Notes: generated by a model not told the origin, from the letters alone. A stretch of 64,000 nucleotides of DNA from Cohnella mopanensis (GCF_022352055.1 NZ_JAKRWM010000001.1:831297-895296), one strand, 5' to 3'. Positions 52,008 through 62,016 are shown, counted from the stretch's first letter. Numbers and translations: made by a program.

Positions 52008-53498
52008 TTACAGGCCGTACAACCAAGGTCTAGCAGCGCTTGTAAAACCTTCTGCATCTGAATAAATGAGCTGGTAGATGTTCTTTTCCTTGTCCTTGTC
52101 GCCTTGCTCCAACGTCATCTCGGAATATCCGTGTACGTCGACAAAGTCGATCAACTTATATTTTGCATGAGCATCACCCAAGAGCAAACGCAAACGATCG
52201 TTCGCTAACTTCTCTAGCGCACCTGCATCCTCGTATGTTAGCGATTGGTTTTTCGTCTCACCTAGACCGGAAACCATCAACAGCTCGCCGTTATCCGCAT
52301 CGATTCGCACATCCGCGAATGCCCCCTCGTTCTGTCCTTCCGGCCGCAGCTTAAGCATCCAAATCGTGCGACCGTTAGAGGCTTCCGCTTGTTCGACCTC
52401 GCTGATCTGAAGTATGTCTTTCGGCTTACCAGCCGCCGCCCTAATGACAGCGATCGCGGCAGTGACGCCTCGGTTAGAGGTAATCGTCGCAGTAATCGGT
52501 ATGTTTTTATACGCTCCAATGATTACGGGAGGAGTTAGGTTCGGCCTCTCGATATGGCTGACGACTTCTTTGCTCGCATTGCGCAAGACGGCTTGGTCGC
52601 CGTCGTACCGCCATGGAAACCGATTGTTTTCCCATATGACTACGCCCTGAGCGGGAGTCATTCGCTCGGTTAGCCCGGCGATAACGGTTAACTTACCTCC
52701 CGTTTTCAGTACCGTTCCCTCCGAGAAAACGTAGCCTTCCCGTTTATTCGTTCCTTCCAATCCCCAGCCCGTCAGATCGACGTCGCGATTGCTCTGATTC
52801 TCGATAACAGCTGTCTGTTTCCTGAAATCGACGCTGATGAGTGCGACTTCGTCTTCATTGCTCGGCGGAGAATGCAGGATGTCATCTCCGCTACCATCGG
52901 AAAGTACGGCGTATTTACTGAGCTGTTTACCTTTGTCGTAAGCGTCTCTTATGCTCGATTGTCCGGTGACCGTGATGGTCATTGCGATTCGAGTGCCTTC
53001 GTTATCGATCTTGTCTCCCAACGTGACAAGCCATGCTTCATAGGTAAAACCTTCATAATTCACGTCTTTATTGGTATCGCCGACGTAACGGTCGCGCGCC
53101 ACAACATACAGCTCGGCTTCACCGAAGCTACCGAACGCGATTTCTTCGAACACGATGGTGGCATGGTTACCCATTAAGGACGCGGGCGCAACCGTTAGAT
53201 CCCCGGTGATCGGCGAGCTTCCGTACTCGCACGGACATGGGTTGAGTGCATCGGTGGGAGTCACCACTTTCCATTTTAGTTCCTCTAGTGCAGATGCTTT
53301 ATCAGAAGGGTTAAGAAGTTCGACGGGTTCTTCGCTTCGCATTTCGTCTACAAGCGCTGCGACACTCGCCGACGGGGCGTAGTCCTCGTTCTTCTCTTGG
53401 TTCGCGTTTTCCGACGTGCATGCTGTTAGCGCAATCGATAGCGTTGCAACTGTGCAAATTAAACCCATTTTTATTGGTAACTTAGCGATTCCTAACAT
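52008..53498 (-). CDS. Lipoprotein with lamin-tail (LTD) domain
   Basis: About 496 residues. The signal ends in a lipobox (SIALTAC) followed by a polar linker. The middle carries a lamin-tail-like beta-sandwich (VIENQSNRDVDLTGWGLEG, GVVIWENNRFPWRYDGDQAVL). The C-terminal region reads like a PepSY-type fold (VRIDADNGELLMVSGLGE). It follows the histidine kinase by 58 bases and looks like the last gene of the GDPD-RR-HK operon, so it may be a surface sensor or effector. The start is uncertain between 53498 and an ATG ten codons on. Confidence 0.75.
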   Translation of the reverse strand: MLGIAKLPIKMGLICTVATLSIALTACTSENANQEKNEDYAPSASVAALVDEMRSEEPVELLNPSDKASALEELKWKVVTPTDALNPCPCEYGSSPITGDLTVAPASLMGNHATIVFEEIAFGSFGEAELYVVARDRYVGDTNKDVNYEGFTYEAWLVTLGDKIDNEGTRIAMTITVTGQSSIRDAYDKGKQLSKYAVLSDGSGDDILHSPPSNEDEVALISVDFRKQTAVIENQSNRDVDLTGWGLEGTNKREGYVFSEGTVLKTGGKLTVIAGLTERMTPAQGVVIWENNRFPWRYDGDQAVLRNASKEVVSHIERPNLTPPVIIGAYKNIPITATITSNRGVTAAIAVIRAAAGKPKDILQISEVEQAEASNGRTIWMLKLRPEGQNEGAFADVRIDADNGELLMVSGLGETKNQSLTYEDAGALEKLANDRLRLLLGDAHAKYKLIDFVDVHGYSEMTLEQGDKDKEKNIYQLIYSDAEGFTSAARPWLYGL

Positions 53499-53556
53499 GA
53501 AATCCCGCCCCTGCAGTCCGTTTCTCCAGATCGTTTCTTCACTCACAATTATTCGC

Positions 53557-54891
53557 CTAACTGATAGGAAAATCAATCAGAACATTAAACTGATCGCCGC
53601 TAACCTCGATTCGGATATCCCCACCCTGCAGTTCGACTATACTTTTGGCAATGGCGAGTCCTAACCCGGACCCTTCGGTATGGCGGGATTCGTCGGCCCT
53701 CTTAAATCTTTCGAACAACTCTTCCGGAGCAAAATCGATTTCGTACAAGGCGGTATTCTGAATTCGGAAAGATACACGATCATCGGCCTCGTCCAGATAT
53801 ACATAAACTCTCGTGCCTGAAAGCGAATATTTAAGGGCATTGGAAAGTAAATTCTCGAATAACCGCCAAGTTTTGTTCCCATCCAGATAGGCGTAAATAT
53901 GAGGTTTGCTTATTTTCATGCGAAGAAATAACGAGGAATGTTCGAATTTATCTTTGAATTCAGCCACGGCTTGATCTAAAAGCGCCACAACGTCGATTCG
54001 CTGAATATCGAGTTCAATCGTTCCGCTGGCCATCTTTGACGCTTCGAACAAATCCTCGATGAGCGCTTTAAGTCTTAACGATTTACGGTCCAGCACCTCC
54101 ACGTAATCTCCTATCTTATCGGAACCGGGCTGTTCCTTCTTAAGCAGATCGACGTAATTAATGATGGATGTGAGCGGCGTCTTCAAATCGTGCGATACGT
54201 TCGTGATGAGCTCCGATTTGAGACGTTCGCTCTTCATTTGGACTTCGAGCGCTTTTCCATAACCTATCCTCATGTTATTGATTTGGGCGGCTAATTCCGA
54301 AATAGGCCCGTTTCCTTCGATCTCGACTTTAGCCTGAAGATTTCCTCTGGAGATTTCTTTCGTTTCGAGCAGCAAACGACGGAACTTCCCGGCGAAACTT
54401 AATAGCGAAGGGAATATGAATAGCACGTAAATACACAAGTACAGAATGAGCCATTTTTCTTCGACATAGCGATAATACCCGTACAACCGATATCCGACGA
54501 TTCCCGCCGCAGCCGATAGCAGAGCGAACGACACGATCGGAAGCGCGATTCGATATTCCGTGAATCCGCCTTGCCATGTACGCAAATACCGAAGCAAAAG
54601 ACTGTTTCTCCATTGTTCCATGAGAATGTTAGGCGATACGAGGAGATGGGAAAACCGAAGGACGAAGACACCAAATGCGATTAACAATACCGTTACGACG
54701 TAACTTAAGGCAATATCGGAGCGGTATCCCCTAAAGGATAAATTGCCGATTCCTAGCGCGATCAGCCACCAGATCGCCGTAGCTACTAATATCCGAAAAT
54801 CGAAAGAAATACGGCGCAAAGAGTTATTGACTTGTTCGTAATACCGCTTGACTCTGGCGAATGGATTATTTGCTTTCCATTTTGTATCCAA
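53557..54891 (-). CDS. Four-helix sensor histidine kinase
   Basis: 444 residues: four N-terminal membrane helices with little extracellular sequence, a HAMP-like linker (ETKEISRGNLQAKVEIEG), the H box NVSHDLKTPLTSIINYV, N box LFENLLSNALKYS and the G box GSGLGLAIAKSIVELQGG. Intramembrane-type sensors like this often read envelope stress. The start is TTG and overlaps the regulator gene by 26 bases. Confidence 0.9.
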   Translation of the reverse strand: MDTKWKANNPFARVKRYYEQVNNSLRRISFDFRILVATAIWWLIALGIGNLSFRGYRSDIALSYVVTVLLIAFGVFVLRFSHLLVSPNILMEQWRNSLLLRYLRTWQGGFTEYRIALPIVSFALLSAAAGIVGYRLYGYYRYVEEKWLILYLCIYVLFIFPSLLSFAGKFRRLLLETKEISRGNLQAKVEIEGNGPISELAAQINNMRIGYGKALEVQMKSERLKSELITNVSHDLKTPLTSIINYVDLLKKEQPGSDKIGDYVEVLDRKSLRLKALIEDLFEASKMASGTIELDIQRIDVVALLDQAVAEFKDKFEHSSLFLRMKISKPHIYAYLDGNKTWRLFENLLSNALKYSLSGTRVYVYLDEADDRVSFRIQNTALYEIDFAPEELFERFKRADESRHTEGSGLGLAIAKSIVELQGGDIRIEVSGDQFNVLIDFPIS

Positions 54892-55561
54892 TCCCCCACA
54901 CCACCTTTAAGTATTTCGGTTCCTTCGGGTTGATTTCGATTTTTTCGCGAATATTACGAATGTGCACGGCAACCGTATTCTCTGACGCATAGATGGGTTC
55001 ATTCCATACCTTCTCGTAAATCTCGTCGATGGAGAACACTCTTCCCTTATTCACCATTAGCAGCTCTAAAATTTTGTATTCTTTAGGCGTGAGCCTGACT
55101 TCCTCGCCGTCGACTTCGACCGTTCTGGAGCTTCTGTCCAAAGAAAGACCGCGGATTACGATCTGGTCATCGGCCATCTTGTGCGAACCGAGATTCGTAA
55201 ACCGCCTTAAATGCGATTTCACTCTGGCTACCAGTTCCATAGGATTAAAAGGTTTCGTAATATAATCGTCGGCCCCTATGTTAAGGCCCATAATTTTATC
55301 CGTATCTTCCGATTTCGCGGAAAGCAAGACAATCGGGATATTCAGATGCTCGCGAATTTTGAAAGTCGCTTTGATACCGTCCATTCGAGGCATCATGATA
55401 TCCATGACGATAAGATGAATCGTCTCCTTCTCAAGGACGGCGAGAGCCTCTACTCCGTTCGAAGCGGTAAACACAGCGATGTCTTCGCTTGATAAGTAAA
55501 TCGTCAGAGCCTCGACGATCTCGGCTTCGTCGTCCACGATAAGCACGTTATGTTTTGACAT
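54866..55561 (-). CDS. OmpR-family response regulator
   Basis: 231 residues with receiver domain (VLIVDDEAEIVEAL, phospho-Asp in LIVMDIMMPRMDG, Lys in LLSAKSEDTDK) and winged helix (VRLTPKEYKILELLM, ending YLKVVWGIGYKMESK). Sequence resembles VanR-type regulators. Its ATG overlaps the stop of the phosphodiesterase gene by one base (TAATG), and it overlaps the kinase gene at the other end, so all three are tightly coupled. Confidence 0.93.
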   Translation of the reverse strand: MSKHNVLIVDDEAEIVEALTIYLSSEDIAVFTASNGVEALAVLEKETIHLIVMDIMMPRMDGIKATFKIREHLNIPIVLLSAKSEDTDKIMGLNIGADDYITKPFNPMELVARVKSHLRRFTNLGSHKMADDQIVIRGLSLDRSSRTVEVDGEEVRLTPKEYKILELLMVNKGRVFSIDEIYEKVWNEPIYASENTVAVHIRNIREKIEINPKEPKYLKVVWGIGYKMESK

Positions 55562-56526
55562 TATTTATCCACCTTAAAGATTTTCATCGCACTGTCCTTT
55601 TTAACACCACTTATTATTTTTCCTAGGCCGATTAGAAATATGCAGATCCATAATTGGAGTTCGAAAGATTCGTGTAAGATCTCCATTTCGCTTGATAACT
55701 GCTTGGGACCCGTTTCTAGATCGGTATAAAATCCATATACGCCGACCGAGCGGTTTAACAACATCATAAAAGCGCTATTGTTTAGCGAATGTACATAACT
55801 TTTCAACCCGATCTTGTTCAGGCGAATGACGAGAAACGGGTCCAACAGCACCCTTGATACGGGCATTGCGACCGCGGAGAATCCTTTATCTTTCACGAAT
55901 TCTATGATGGCGGCAGCTGATTCGTAAGACTGATAAGTAGAATAGATTTTGTTCGGAAAAGGGTAAATCTCCATTACGGCATCGTACATCTCCGGACTAT
56001 AGATTTCGGGTATGATCCTTCGCAATAACGACGCATCGGCACTCTGCACTTCATTCACCAAATACTCGAATTGCTTCTTCACCTTCTCTACTTTTGTTTC
56101 CTTGGTATCCGTAATCAAATAAAAGTCCGGATTTTCCCGCATCAAACGAACGATATCCCTTACGCTCAGCGGTTCGTATTTGCCATAGATCAAAGAGCCT
56201 TTGAATTGCGATAAAGTGGATGCGCCACCATTTCGATCGGGCAAACCGGGTTGATAATCGTCCGTCCAATCGTGCCGTGCGGCCAACTTCCCGTCTTTCG
56301 TCAGAATAAGATCGACCTCGAACAATCGGTATCCTCTATCGTAACTGGCTTGAAATGCTTCGTATGAGTTCGTATACCTTACGCCGTCAATGCCTCCCAT
56401 CGCATGAGCAATGAAGCGGTTTGCTTGCCAACCATCCGATGTGCTGACAGCAACTGCCCGTCCCCCGAAACCGATGGCCACCAAAACTAATAAAACGCCT
56501 ATACCTATCCAACTCACTATTTTCAT
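55561..56526 (-). CDS. Membrane glycerophosphodiester phosphodiesterase-family protein
   Basis: About 321 residues: N-terminal helix (SWIGIGVLLVLVAIGFGG), an extracytoplasmic GDPD/PI-PLC TIM barrel (FIAHAMGGIDGVRYTNS, FEVDLILTKDGKLAARHDW) and a C-terminal helix. The usual HRG is HAMGG here. Metal-binding Glu and Asp and the second His are present, so activity is plausible. Start at 56526 with GAGGAG. Being first in an RR-HK operon suggests phospholipid or teichoic acid turnover linked to that signal. Confidence 0.85.
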   Translation of the reverse strand: MKIVSWIGIGVLLVLVAIGFGGRAVAVSTSDGWQANRFIAHAMGGIDGVRYTNSYEAFQASYDRGYRLFEVDLILTKDGKLAARHDWTDDYQPGLPDRNGGASTLSQFKGSLIYGKYEPLSVRDIVRLMRENPDFYLITDTKETKVEKVKKQFEYLVNEVQSADASLLRRIIPEIYSPEMYDAVMEIYPFPNKIYSTYQSYESAAAIIEFVKDKGFSAVAMPVSRVLLDPFLVIRLNKIGLKSYVHSLNNSAFMMLLNRSVGVYGFYTDLETGPKQLSSEMEILHESFELQLWICIFLIGLGKIISGVKKDSAMKIFKVDK

Positions 56527-56678
56527 GCTTACTTCTCCTCTTTCTTCATTCATAGAAACCATGTTAACGGGTGGCTATGAATAAGCAGGGGAGAAAAAAC
56601 GAAAGAAACTTTAAAGATTAGTTTCTCTATATTCCGATTCGATACGCGCCAAAACAGTCGCAGAGCACCGGTATGATC

Positions 56679-56828
56679 ATCGGAAGCCTCGGAAGCCTCA
56701 CTGCTGCCTACGCTATTAATAGCTTTCACCTTAAACGTATAAGTTGTTCCATTCGATAATCCTAGAACTAGTTGAGCTCCCGAGCGCCAGTCTAATCTTT
56801 CTTTTCGATCTAACATTTTATTTTTCAT
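56679..56828 (-). pseudogene. Fibronectin type III fragment
   Basis: LSNGTTYTFKVKAINSVGSS is the C-terminal strand pair of an FN3 domain. It appears in an isolated short frame with no enzyme domain, signal peptide or ribosome site. Probably a leftover of a larger secreted protein. The rest of the gap 56527-56904 shows nothing else. Confidence 0.5.
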
Positions 56829-56904
56829 GCTATACTTTCTTTAATAATTAGTAATAAATCCCGGTTTTATTAGCGGATGAAATTATATTTAAGGAGGGAA
56901 CAAC

Positions 56905-57276
56905 ATGGATGATTTTGAACTATTTCTAGCGAAGATTAATAATCCGCAACATCGAGCTCGAACGGAAGAAATTTTGGGTTGGGTAAGTAAGAAATTCCCA
57001 CATTTATTAACGAAAATGGCTTGGAATCAGCCGATGTTTACCGATCACGGTACATTTATTATTGGCTTTAGCGTAGCCAAACATCATATGGCTGTTGCCC
57101 CTGAAAGGGTAGGAATTAATCACTTTTCTGATGCAATTGTGCAGGTTGGCTATGATCACACCAAGGAGTTGGTCCGTATCCCGTGGGATAGTCCGGTTGA
57201 TTTCTCATTACTGGAGAAAATGATCGAGTTTAATATTTTGGACAAGGCAGACTGTTCGACTTTTTGGCGCAAATAG
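56905..57276 (+). CDS. DUF1801 protein (YdhG/frataxin-like iron chaperone type)
   Basis: 123 residues, single alpha-beta domain: NNPQHRARTEEILGWVSKKFPHL, AWNQPMFTDHGTFIIGFSVAKHHMAVAPE. This matches DUF1801 proteins such as Bacillus YdhG, proposed as a frataxin-like iron carrier. AAGGAGGG seven bases before the ATG fixes the start. Monocistronic, with its own terminator. Confidence 0.88.
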   Translation: MDDFELFLAKINNPQHRARTEEILGWVSKKFPHLLTKMAWNQPMFTDHGTFIIGFSVAKHHMAVAPERVGINHFSDAIVQVGYDHTKELVRIPWDSPVDFSLLEKMIEFNILDKADCSTFWRK

Positions 57277-57317
57277 AAAAAAAGGACTGATTAACGCGAA
57301 CAGCGCGCAACAAAACA

Positions 57318-57346
57318 GACGATCATTCCAAAATGGAATGATCGTC
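57318..57346. terminator. Bidirectional terminator
   Basis: GACGATCATTCCA-aaa-TGGAATGATCGTC, perfect 13-base stem between the convergent DUF1801 and UvrA-like genes. Confidence 0.85.
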
Positions 57347-57360
57347 TTCGTTCGCTTATA

Positions 57361-59616
57361 TTACGTCAGGTATTTACCCGTGATCGACTGCTCTGAATGG
57401 ATGATATGCGAAGGCGTGCCCTCGAACACCACCTGGCCACCCTTGCTGCCTCCGTCCGGTCCCATATCGATGATCCAATCCGCTTGGCTGATCACATCGA
57501 GGTTGTGCTCGATGACGATTACCGTATTGCCTGCATCTACGAGGCGGTTCATAATCTCCAGAAGGTGACCGATATCTGACATATGTAGGCCGGTCGTCGG
57601 CTCGTCCATCACGTAGATGCTGCCGTTCTTATGCAGCTCGCTTGCCAGCTTGATGCGCTGGCATTCTCCGCCAGAGAGCGTGCTGAGCGGCTGGCCGAGC
57701 GTAATATAGTTCAGCCCCACATCGCTCATCGCCTGGAGTTTGCGTACAACCTCTTTTAGCTGAAAAAACTCCAATGCCTGCTCCACAGTCATTTCCAGCA
57801 CTTCTGCAATGGACTTGCCGTTCAGCTTGTACTCGAGAACCTCTTCCTTGAACCGTTTACCTCCGCATACTTCGCATGGCAGCTTCACGCTGTCGAGGTA
57901 TCCAATGTCTGTATATACAACGCCCAGCCCTTGGCAGTTCTCGCAAGCCCCCTTGGAGTTGAAGCTGAACAAACCTTGGTTGACCTTGTTCGCGGAAGCA
58001 AATGCTTTGCGAACATCATCCATAATACCCGTGTAAGTCGCGGGATTCGATCGTGTCGACACGCCTATCGCCGATTGGTCGATGACGATCGCATCCGAAT
58101 GCTGGCTGAGGAATACTTCATTAATCAGCGTACTTTTGCCCGATCCGGCGACACCCGTAACGACTGTCAGCACGCCGATTGGAATATCAACGCTCACGTT
58201 CCGCAGGTTGTGCAGTGTGGCATCTTTAATGGATAGCTTGTCGGATGAGTGCCTGCAATTATGTTTCAACTGGACTGAACGCTTCATATGGGTGCCAGTC
58301 AGCGTCCCTGACTCCAGCAGACCTTGGAAACTTCCTTCGTACACGATGGAACCGCCGCGGCTGCCGGCGTGAGGCCCGACGTCGACGATATGATCCGCCA
58401 CCTTGATCACATCGGGATCATGCTCGACGACAATTACGGTATTACCCTTGTCGCGCAGCTTCTGAAGCAATCCATTTAACCGGTGCACATCGCGAGGATG
58501 CAAGCCAATGCTGGGCTCATCGAAGATGTAAGTGACATCCACGAGACTGCCGCTCAGATGCTTTACCATTTTGACGCGCTGCGACTCGCCGCCGGACAAG
58601 GTATCCGTCTCGCGGTCCAGCGTCAAGTAATCAAGTCCGATATCCACCAGATGCTGCAACCTCTCCGTCAGCGCTTTGACGACCGGTGCGGCGACGGGAT
58701 CGTCAATCTCTCGAATGACGCGGATGAGCTGACCGACCTCCATGGCCGACAACTCCGCAATGTTGTGTCCATCGATTCTGCAATTGAGCGCGGCTTGGCT
58801 GAGTCTAGCGCCTCGGCAGCTGGAGCAGGTACCCTCGGTGATGAACGGCGCAACAGCCTGCTGCGTGCGCTCGGATTTCGTTTTCAGATCCTGCTTGATG
58901 TATTTATTGGTAAACTTCTCAATAGCGCCTTCCACCGTGATGTTAATCGTCTTGCCGCCGAATTGCGTCGCCACTTTCCTTGCTTTGCCGTAAAGCAGCT
59001 GTTCCAGTTCCTCTTCCGAATATTCGCTCAGCTTCTTTCCGGGATCGAATGGGCCCGACTCCACGAGCATCGTCCAATCTAAGCTGTCCGCAGTATACCC
59101 CGGCAGCATGATTGCCCCTTCACTCAACGACTTCGACATGTCCACTGCCTTGCTCATGTCGACGCCCAGCCTGCGACCGATCCCGTTGCACTCGGGACAC
59201 ATCCCCTGCGGATCGTTAAACGAGAACATGTTCACCGGACCGACATAGGGCTGACCCGCTCGGGAGAACAGAAGACGGAGAATGGGAGAAATATCGGTAA
59301 TCGTGCCCATCGTCGAATGGGAACCTCCGCCCAGCCTCTTCTGATCCACGATAACGGCCATGCTCAGGTTCTCGATCGCGTCCGCATCCGGTTGCGGAAA
59401 ACGCGGCAGAAAGGTACGGACGAACATGCTGAAGTTTTCGTTCAGCAGACGCTGGGATTCGGAGGCAATCGTATCGAAAACGATCGATGACTTACCGGAT
59501 CCGGATACCCCGGTGAAGATCGTGATCTTCCGCTTGGGAATGCGCAAGGAGACGTTCTTGAGATTGTTTTCCCTCGCACCCGAAATTACGATATACTCCT
59601 GATTCGATTCGCTCAT
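57361..59616 (-). CDS. UvrA-like excinuclease ATPase (UvrA2/DrrC class)
   Basis: Tandem ABC ATPase of 752 residues, shorter than housekeeping UvrA (~950) because the UvrB-binding insertion is missing. Walker A motifs GVSGSGKSSIVFDT and GVAGSGKSTLINEV; signatures DTLSGGESQRVKMV and STLSGGECQRIKLA; zinc modules CPECNGIGRR, CSSCRGARLS, and CENCQGLGV with CEVCGGKRF. UvrA2 proteins give tolerance to DNA-intercalating drugs, by repair or sequestration. The ATG at 59616 fits the GGAAGG site better than the one three codons upstream. Confidence 0.93.
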   Translation of the reverse strand: MSESNQEYIVISGARENNLKNVSLRIPKRKITIFTGVSGSGKSSIVFDTIASESQRLLNENFSMFVRTFLPRFPQPDADAIENLSMAVIVDQKRLGGGSHSTMGTITDISPILRLLFSRAGQPYVGPVNMFSFNDPQGMCPECNGIGRRLGVDMSKAVDMSKSLSEGAIMLPGYTADSLDWTMLVESGPFDPGKKLSEYSEEELEQLLYGKARKVATQFGGKTINITVEGAIEKFTNKYIKQDLKTKSERTQQAVAPFITEGTCSSCRGARLSQAALNCRIDGHNIAELSAMEVGQLIRVIREIDDPVAAPVVKALTERLQHLVDIGLDYLTLDRETDTLSGGESQRVKMVKHLSGSLVDVTYIFDEPSIGLHPRDVHRLNGLLQKLRDKGNTVIVVEHDPDVIKVADHIVDVGPHAGSRGGSIVYEGSFQGLLESGTLTGTHMKRSVQLKHNCRHSSDKLSIKDATLHNLRNVSVDIPIGVLTVVTGVAGSGKSTLINEVFLSQHSDAIVIDQSAIGVSTRSNPATYTGIMDDVRKAFASANKVNQGLFSFNSKGACENCQGLGVVYTDIGYLDSVKLPCEVCGGKRFKEEVLEYKLNGKSIAEVLEMTVEQALEFFQLKEVVRKLQAMSDVGLNYITLGQPLSTLSGGECQRIKLASELHKNGSIYVMDEPTTGLHMSDIGHLLEIMNRLVDAGNTVIVIEHNLDVISQADWIIDMGPDGGSKGGQVVFEGTPSHIIHSEQSITGKYLT

Positions 59617-59697
59617 GCTTAACATCCTTCCGCAAACGTTAATCTCTACTTCTATTTACATTGTACCATTGACCTGGCCCAGTCTGAATGTCGAATC

Positions 59698-59738
59698 AAC
59701 ATAAACCGGCTGAATTCTGCACGCAGCCGGTTTATGTT
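59698..59738. terminator. Hairpin between uvrA-like and decarboxylase genes
   Basis: AACATAAACCGGCTG / CAGCCGGTTTATGTT, perfect 15-base stem with an 11-base loop. It stands about 80 bases before the UvrA-like start and may add to the terminator next to it or act as a regulatory dyad. Confidence 0.6.
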
Positions 59739-59754
59739 AACCATAAAATAAAAA

Positions 59755-59773
59755 AGCCGCGCCCCGCGCAGCT
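59755..59773 (-). terminator. Terminator of the decarboxylase gene
   Basis: AGCcGCG/CGCaGCT stem followed by a T-run on the minus strand, 37 bases past the stop at 59810. Confidence 0.7.
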
Positions 59774-59809
59774 CTGCATGCCTATATTTCTCGCCCCTTC
59801 TATTCGTTA

Positions 59810-61528
59810 CTAATTCTGGCTTCGCTGCTTCTCCTGCATCTCCAAGTAGTTGCGCATCCGGCGCATATTTTCGGGTGCGTCCATTGGATCCGCAGCGATC
59901 ATTTCGATGATACAGAGTCTTCCGGAACGTTCCTTTTCAGCTTGAATTATAGCCTGATCAAGTTCTCCATAGGTTCGAACGGTTGCAGTAAACGCGTCGC
60001 CTCCATAAGCTTCGGCCAGTTTGGTGTATGACCAGCGCGGAATTTTGTTATATTGCTGATCCTCTGTTTTGACATTCAAATATTTCTCGATCGTATAACC
60101 ATCGTTGTTCAAGACGAAGATAATGGGCTTGCATCCATAATAGAGCATGGAGCTGATCTCTTGGGCTGTGAGCTGCAAGGACCCGTCACCCGTAAATAAC
60201 AAGACTCGGCGGTCCGGCGCAGCGATGCTGGCACCGTATGCAGAGGGTGTGGCATAACCGATGGACTCCCAGCCGCCCTGCGCAATATACGTTACATTAC
60301 GCGGCAATTTCACCTCTGCCATCCCGTTGTACAACGTACCGGTCTCCGCGATCACAATATCCCCCTCTTTCAGCATCTGCTGAAAACGAGGATAATAAAT
60401 GGCCGCAGTTAGCGGTTCTTCGGTACTGCCGGTTATTTGGTCATACGGGAATTTTGTTTTTTCCGCCAAACCTTTGCCTTTGTACCCAATATTCTGCACC
60501 GCAAGCAGCATGTCGGCCGCGAACACATTCGGATATTCCGCTTCTGCGATTTTGACCATGTCTGGCTGAATATCGACTGTCAACAGTGGGTTCAGTTTCG
60601 AGGTGAAGTTGGCGGTATTATTATCCGCCCATACCATGCCGACGGCAATGACACAGTCTGCATTTTCTACCATGGTTTGAACTTCAGAACTTCCGAAAGA
60701 GCCTTCGTACATCCCGATATATTTCGGATGGGTTTCGTCGAATGCTCCTTTCCCGAACATCATTGTCGCAACCGGCACGTTCATGGCATCGGCCAGCTGC
60801 CGAACTGCTGTCACAAGGCCGAAACGCATCGTTTTGACATCAACTAGAATGACCGGACGGCGAGCACGCTCAAGCAGCTGGCGGACACGATCCGTCGCTG
60901 CCTGAAGGGTTTTCAGATTGGACGTTGGGCGCGGCGGTACCGGCTCTCTCCGGGCAATGATCGGCTTAGTGACTAAATCATCGGCCACAACTAGGTATAC
61001 CGGCTTTTTCTTCTCCTTCGCAATACGAATGGCGTTAGGAATTTCAATCTCGGCGTTCTCCGGCGTCAACACCGCGGTATAAGCCGTAATCAGCTTATAC
61101 ATTTGGTGGAAGACGTCGAAATTTCCATTCATCAGTGTGTGGTGCATCAGCTTGTGTTCCTTTTGATCCTTATCTGGAGGCGCACCCACAATGTGTATCA
61201 GCGGCACATGCTCGCTGTTTGCTCCTGCTATCGCATTGCAGGCACTGAGCTCCCCAACCCCGAAAGTCGTAATAAGAGCGGACATTCCCTTGACTCTTGC
61301 GTAGCCATCTGCCGCATATCCCGAATTCAATTCGTTCCGTCCACTGATAAACCGGACGCCATTATACCGCTCCAGCGTATCCAGCAGTGTGAAATTATAG
61401 TCTCCGGCGACACCAAAAACTTCCGTAATGCCCTCTAATTTCAGGCAATCGAACAAATACTGGCCAACTGTTTTTTCAACCGATCCTGCCTGCTGGTTAG
61501 TACTACTCTCCGGTGAAATGATCCCCAT
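59810..61528 (-). CDS. Indolepyruvate/pyruvate decarboxylase (ThDP-dependent)
   Basis: 572 residues with the three domains of the pyruvate decarboxylase family. The catalytic Glu lies in FISGRNELNSGYAADGYAR, the His pair in LMHHTLMNGNF, and the ThDP/Mg site in FTGDGSLQLTAQEISSMLYY...VLNNDGYTIE. Such enzymes decarboxylate pyruvate, indolepyruvate (auxin synthesis) or branched 2-oxo acids; HHTL and the overall match suit the IpdC/PDC group. GGAGTG lies before the ATG. Monocistronic. Confidence 0.92.
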   Translation of the reverse strand: MGIISPESSTNQQAGSVEKTVGQYLFDCLKLEGITEVFGVAGDYNFTLLDTLERYNGVRFISGRNELNSGYAADGYARVKGMSALITTFGVGELSACNAIAGANSEHVPLIHIVGAPPDKDQKEHKLMHHTLMNGNFDVFHQMYKLITAYTAVLTPENAEIEIPNAIRIAKEKKKPVYLVVADDLVTKPIIARREPVPPRPTSNLKTLQAATDRVRQLLERARRPVILVDVKTMRFGLVTAVRQLADAMNVPVATMMFGKGAFDETHPKYIGMYEGSFGSSEVQTMVENADCVIAVGMVWADNNTANFTSKLNPLLTVDIQPDMVKIAEAEYPNVFAADMLLAVQNIGYKGKGLAEKTKFPYDQITGSTEEPLTAAIYYPRFQQMLKEGDIVIAETGTLYNGMAEVKLPRNVTYIAQGGWESIGYATPSAYGASIAAPDRRVLLFTGDGSLQLTAQEISSMLYYGCKPIIFVLNNDGYTIEKYLNVKTEDQQYNKIPRWSYTKLAEAYGGDAFTATVRTYGELDQAIIQAEKERSGRLCIIEMIAADPMDAPENMRRMRNYLEMQEKQRSQN

Positions 61529-61689
61529 TGCTCACACACTCCATATCGATATCACGGTTTTTTCTGTATAATATTACCCTTTCGTTGGACAGGGTATTCG
61601 GTATCAATTTGCTTCATCAGTGCCTTCTCTCCAACCCCAGCCTTCTGTGTGTTAATATATAGAAAAAAAATGAAAAGGAGAGTTTACAT

Positions 61690-62016
61690 ATGATCGTCGT
61701 TACTACTGAAACCATTCCGGGATATAAAGTCAAAGAAGTCAAAGGGTTGTGCTTTGGACTGATTGTTAGGAGTCGCGGGCTTGGCGCTGACATCAAAGCC
61801 GCATTCAAAGGTTTGGTAGGAGGCGAAATCAAACAGTTCACTTCACTGCTAGAAGATCTCCGGAAAGAATCCATGGACCGCTTGGTACAAAACGCCCAAG
61901 CAATGGGCGCGAACGCCATTGTGATGGTCCGCTTTGATTCTGGGGAAATCGGAAAATCGATGGGCGAAATCGTAGCATACGGCACAGCAGTCGTGGTTGA
62001 AAAAATCAAAGAATGA
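61690..62016 (+). CDS. YbjQ/UPF0145 heavy-metal-binding domain protein
   Basis: 108 residues: VVTTETIPGYKVKEVKGLCFGLIVRSRGLG, then ALGANAIV-like MGANAIVMVRFDSGEIG, the UPF0145/YbjQ pattern. Forms pentamers in known structures; the role is unknown. AAAAGGAG nine bases before the ATG. It overlaps the following membrane protein gene by four bases (ATGA). Confidence 0.9.
   Translation: MIVVTTETIPGYKVKEVKGLCFGLIVRSRGLGADIKAAFKGLVGGEIKQFTSLLEDLRKESMDRLVQNAQAMGANAIVMVRFDSGEIGKSMGEIVAYGTAVVVEKIKE

Noticed and set aside
58483..59082. 199-codon plus-strand frame inside the UvrA-like gene
   Set aside because: Shadow of a strongly supported gene on the other strand: no ribosome site and low-complexity composition.
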